Shown here piece after piece: positions 30,516-32,802 of a DNA stretch of 32,802 nt. Under the pieces are notes generated by a model, which did no database searches, had not been told where the DNA came from, and saw nothing but the letters and a program-made list of their open reading frames with translations. The position numbers and the translations under genes are program-made. Numbering within the stretch: the stretch's first letter is position 1; each line of letters opens with the position of its first letter. Source of the stretch: Kiritimatiellia bacterium. GTDB taxonomy: Bacteria > Verrucomicrobiota > Kiritimatiellia > RFP12 > UBA1067. The stretch spans positions 1 through 32,802 of the forward strand of contig JAEDKA010000042.1 in assembly GCA_016296065.1 (NCBI GenBank). Reading direction: 5' to 3'.

Positions 30516-31130
30516 TCATACGTCCCCCTCGGCGTTCTTCTTCACGTTCGCCTTCGCCTTTGTCTTGGAGACGATTCCCCCAGGCCTAGAGGCTGTCTTC
30601 GGCTTCGACGCGCCCTTGGGGCTCATCGTCACCCGCACGTAGTCCGCCGTGAGGTCCTTCGCCTTCGCGCCGTTCACGCCCCACGCGAGGTCGACGTTGC
30701 AGTCGCCCTTGTTCCACTTCTTCGCGAGCTGGAAGCCTCCGTTCCTGAGCTTCTTCTTCTCGGGATTCGAGCCGATCTTCCCGCCCGGCTGAGCCTTGGA
30801 CGCGATCTCGTCTAGGAGCTTCTTCAGCTCCGCGGCGTTCATCCCGTCCGGATCGCGGTCGTCGCCGCGGTTGTATAGCGACATCTCCACGCGCGTCGCG
30901 CCCTCGGCGCCGTAGTATATCCTCGCCTCCCAGACGTCCAGCCCGTGCCACGTGCACTTCCCGCGCCCCATGCAGTTGACGATGTCGCGCTTCTGGCTCG
31001 CAAAGCCAAAGCCGTCGCCCTGGTGCTCCACTGTGAAGTCCACGGCGGACTCCGTCCACGCCTCGCTCTTCGCGAAGTGCTCGCCGAGGTCGACGGCGGA
31101 AAGCATAAGCGGAAGAATTATCGCTAGCAT
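30516..31130 (-). CDS. Secreted protein of unknown function, upstream part of a split gene
   Basis: 204 residues. The first 12 are hydrophobic (MLAIILPLMLSA), a short signal peptide. The rest is an alpha/beta domain (ESAVDFTVEHQGDGFGFASQ, then WEARIYYGAEGATRVEMSLY) followed by a basic Lys/Ala/Pro-rich linker. I do not recognise the domain. Its ATG overlaps the end of rnr by 7 nt. The linker reads straight into the C39-like domain except for one TGA, so it looks like the N-terminal half of that peptidase. Confidence 0.7.
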   Translation of the reverse strand: MLAIILPLMLSAVDLGEHFAKSEAWTESAVDFTVEHQGDGFGFASQKRDIVNCMGRGKCTWHGLDVWEARIYYGAEGATRVEMSLYNRGDDRDPDGMNAAELKKLLDEIASKAQPGGKIGSNPEKKKLRNGGFQLAKKWNKGDCNVDLAWGVNGAKAKDLTADYVRVTMSPKGASKPKTASRPGGIVSKTKAKANVKKNAEGDV

Positions 31131-32686
31131 GGCACGAAGTCGAGCCTCCTCTGCCTGAAGTCAACGCGCGCAATGTGCACCTTCATCCGCGTGCCCGCGC
31201 GCCATCCGCCGCCGCCAGGCACGGACAACGACTGGTCGCTCTCGTTGTAGCGGACGAACCTCTTCGAAAGCAGGCTCACATGCACAAGCCCGGAGACCGC
31301 GAGGTCCGGAATCTCCACGAAGCACCCGAACGGCATGCACTTCGACACCACCGCGTCGTACTCGACGATCATGCGCGTGTTGATCTGGTCCTCCAGAAGA
31401 CGGTACTTCTTTATCTCGAGCAGCCCCCTCTCCGCCTCCGCCGCGATCTCCTCGCGTTCCGACGTGTGCTTCGCCCAGGTGGCGAGGAGCTTCGGCGGAC
31501 GCCGCGCGTTCCCGCCGGAGATGTAGTCGGCGAGCTGCCTGTGGAGCGTGAGGTCGGGGTACCTGCGGATGGGCGAGGTGAAGTGCGCGTAGAACTTCTT
31601 CGCAAGGCCAAAGTGCCCGATCTTCGACCCGTCGTAGACGGCGCGCTTCATCGAGCGCAGCACCATCGTCGCAAGCGTCGGATAGAGCGGATTCTTCTTG
31701 ATCGTCTGCAGGAACTGCGCGAAGACCTTCGGGTTCGCGATGTTGCCGGCCTTTACGCCGAGTCCGCGCAGCTCCGCGCGGAGCATGTCGACCTTCTCGT
31801 CGTCCGGCGGCTCGTGGAGTCGCGCGAGGATCTTGATCCCCTTCGGCCAGAGCTCCTTCGCGACGGCCTCGTTCGCCGCCACCATACACTCCTCGACCAT
31901 CTGGTGCGACTCGTCGTACGGACGCGTCACAAGCCCCGTCATCTCGCCGTCTTCGTCGAGCGTGACCTCCGCCTCGGGAATCTCGATGTCGAGCGCGCCT
32001 GCGGCGAAGCGCTTCGCCCTGAGCTTCTGCGCCAGCGCCGAAATCTCTCGTATCGTTCTGAGCTCGCGCTTGCCGATCTTCCCCCCGTTCTCGCACCTTC
32101 CGTCACCGCCCAGGATGACGTTCATCACCTGCTCGTAAGTGAAGCGAGCCTTCGAGCGTATGACGCTCTTCGCGAACTCCCTCTTCACCATCTCGCCTGA
32201 CTTGTCGAACGTCATGAACACGGAGAACGCAAGCCTGTCCTCGCCCGGCACGAGCGAGCACACGCCGTTAGAAAGGCTCTCCGGAAGCATCGGCACGACC
32301 TTGTCGCACAGATACACGCTCGTCGAGCGGCGGTACGCCTCGCGGTCGATCGCGCTGCCGGGCTTCACGTAGTGCGACACGTCGGCGATGTGCACGCCGA
32401 GCACGAGGTTGCCCTTGCGGTCCTTCGAAAGGCTGAGCGCGTCGTCGTAGTCCCTCGCGGACTGCGGATCGCACGTGAACACAAACTCGCGCCGCAGGTC
32501 GCGCCGTCCGCCCTTGCGGACCTCCGCGTCGCCGTCGGGCGCCTTCGGAATGCGGCGCGCCTCGGCGAGCACGGACGGCGGAAACGCCTTCGGCAGCTTG
32601 TAGAACTTCATGACAGCCGAAGTGTCCTCCTTCGGCGTCTTCCCCGGCGCGGGAAACATCGGTGTGTTGTCAAAATCAATCTTCAC
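31124..32686 (-). CDS. rnr: RNase R/II-family exoribonuclease, short form
   Basis: A 3'-5' exoribonuclease of 520 residues. The RNB active site shows DPQSARDYDDALSL (metal-binding Asp residues), GVHIADVSHYVKPGS and PMLPESLSNGVCSLVPGEDR, then HFTSPIRRYPDLTLHRQLAD. A C-terminal S1 domain follows (GCFVEIPDLAVSGLVHVS). E. coli RNase R has over 800 residues; the N-terminal helix-turn-helix and cold-shock domains are largely missing here. The start is GTG at 32686, with TATACT ending 7 nt before it and no ribosome-binding site. It heads the unit ending with the cupin gene. Confidence 0.92.
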   Translation of the reverse strand: MKIDFDNTPMFPAPGKTPKEDTSAVMKFYKLPKAFPPSVLAEARRIPKAPDGDAEVRKGGRRDLRREFVFTCDPQSARDYDDALSLSKDRKGNLVLGVHIADVSHYVKPGSAIDREAYRRSTSVYLCDKVVPMLPESLSNGVCSLVPGEDRLAFSVFMTFDKSGEMVKREFAKSVIRSKARFTYEQVMNVILGGDGRCENGGKIGKRELRTIREISALAQKLRAKRFAAGALDIEIPEAEVTLDEDGEMTGLVTRPYDESHQMVEECMVAANEAVAKELWPKGIKILARLHEPPDDEKVDMLRAELRGLGVKAGNIANPKVFAQFLQTIKKNPLYPTLATMVLRSMKRAVYDGSKIGHFGLAKKFYAHFTSPIRRYPDLTLHRQLADYISGGNARRPPKLLATWAKHTSEREEIAAEAERGLLEIKKYRLLEDQINTRMIVEYDAVVSKCMPFGCFVEIPDLAVSGLVHVSLLSKRFVRYNESDQSLSVPGGGGWRAGTRMKVHIARVDFRQRRLDFVPC

Positions 32687-32693
32687 GCCGAAT

Positions 32694-32699
32694 AGTATA
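32694..32699 (-). promoter_or_regulatory. Promoter -10 box of rnr, leaderless type
   Basis: The minus strand reads ATTTTTGGTATACTATTCGGC and then GTG: 7 nt from the box to the start codon. It is back to back with the promoter at 32723-32728. Confidence 0.7.
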
Positions 32700-32722
32700 C
32701 CAAAAATCCACGCTGAATTTGG

Positions 32723-32728
32723 TATAAT
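32723..32728 (+). promoter_or_regulatory. Promoter -10 box of the divergent 3'-edge gene
   Basis: GAATTTGGTATAATTTGAAC is followed directly by ATG: 6 nt between TATAAT and the start codon, the shortest gap in the window. Confidence 0.7.
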
Positions 32729-32734
32729 TTGAAC

Positions 32735-32802
32735 ATGGCTTTCAACAGCGGGTGCGATTCTAAACCGTTGAACCGCTTGCGCGCAATTCGGTTGGTATCG
32801 AG
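32735..32802 (+). CDS. Start of a gene cut by the window end
   Basis: An open frame from ATG at 32735 runs 22 codons to the edge, starting MAFNSGCDSKPLNRLRAI. The exact position behind a consensus promoter supports a real gene. Too little is visible to name it. Confidence 0.5.
   Translation, partial: MAFNSGCDSKPLNRLRAIRLVS

Noticed and set aside
30516..30518. TGA as a selenocysteine codon
   Set aside because: No Cys aligns to this place in C39-like enzymes as far as I can tell; it lies in a linker, not an active site, and I see no selenium genes or evident SECIS hairpin just after it.
29809..30519. Alternative 236-codon frame over the C39-like gene starting at ATGA
   Set aside because: It overlaps the upstream stop attractively, but its product is an Arg/Gly/Ala-rich shadow, while the other frame has the Cys-His-Asp peptidase motifs.
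1..32802. tRNA and rRNA genes
   Set aside because: I looked in the gaps for tRNA-like arms and CCA ends and for conserved rRNA segments and recognised none.

Overview
The window looks like a chromosome segment of a Gram-negative, GC-rich, probably uncultured bacterium. KdsB (Kdo activation), lipoproteins with lipoboxes and an O-antigen-type sugar nucleotide cluster show an LPS-bearing outer membrane. Rhamnose isomerase, a secreted GH16 enzyme and gene content typical of polysaccharide users suggest the PVC group (Kiritimatiellota or Verrucomicrobiota). That placement is an inference, with no marker gene here to prove it. No tRNA, rRNA or CRISPR array was recognised.

Layout. (1) 1-377 is a repeat-bearing gap. 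(2) 378-4277, minus strand, is a tightly packed unit rhaA-rlmB-folC-ribE. (3) 4328-5793, minus, is kdsB overlapping an AzlD-type membrane protein. (4) 5946-8243, minus, is the ribosomal/ssb operon rplY-rpsF-ssb-rpsR-rplI, divergent from psd (8376-9245, plus). (5) 9298-10393 holds a small lipoprotein gene and an 860-bp hairpin- and repeat-rich gap. (6) 10394-11347 is a secreted GH16 glycosidase. (7) 11450-12155 is a Phd/VapC-type toxin-antitoxin pair, followed without a gap by a plus-strand flippase and two glycosyltransferases (12165-15339). (8) 15329-23550, minus, is a long surface-sugar operon: a 41-residue leader ORF, rfbF, rfbG, rfbH, a ThDP enzyme, an SDR reductase, a GT4 glycosyltransferase and a DUF5672 protein. 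The combination rfbFGH + ThDP enzyme + SDR matches the logic of CDP-yersiniose (branched 3,6-dideoxysugar) synthesis in Yersinia (YerE/YerF). (9) 23551-28153 is a rearranged accessory zone with a second GT4 paralogue, a LamG-like lipoprotein, a 56-residue ORF with the same C-terminal motif, gene remnants, and a REP-associated tyrosine transposase (RAYT) surrounded and interrupted by structured repeats. (10) 28182-32686, minus, is an rnr-led unit: RNase R-type exonuclease, a protein apparently split by an in-frame TGA into a leader domain and a C39-like peptidase, a sugar-kinase-like phosphotransferase and a cupin lipoprotein. A divergent gene starts at 32735 and leaves the window.

Two patterns stand out. 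Many genes are preceded by a near-invariant TTTGGTATAAT or TTTGATATAAT box, and in six of them the box ends only 6-9 nt before the start codon with no Shine-Dalgarno sequence, which predicts leaderless mRNAs. Also, one hairpin family, TG(N)nC-RCA-G(N)nCA-TC, with covarying stems and a conserved tail, recurs beside the RAYT gene, beside its remnant, inside the RAYT reading frame and, in shorter form, in a 123-bp inverted repeat at 30-152 and 9690-9812.
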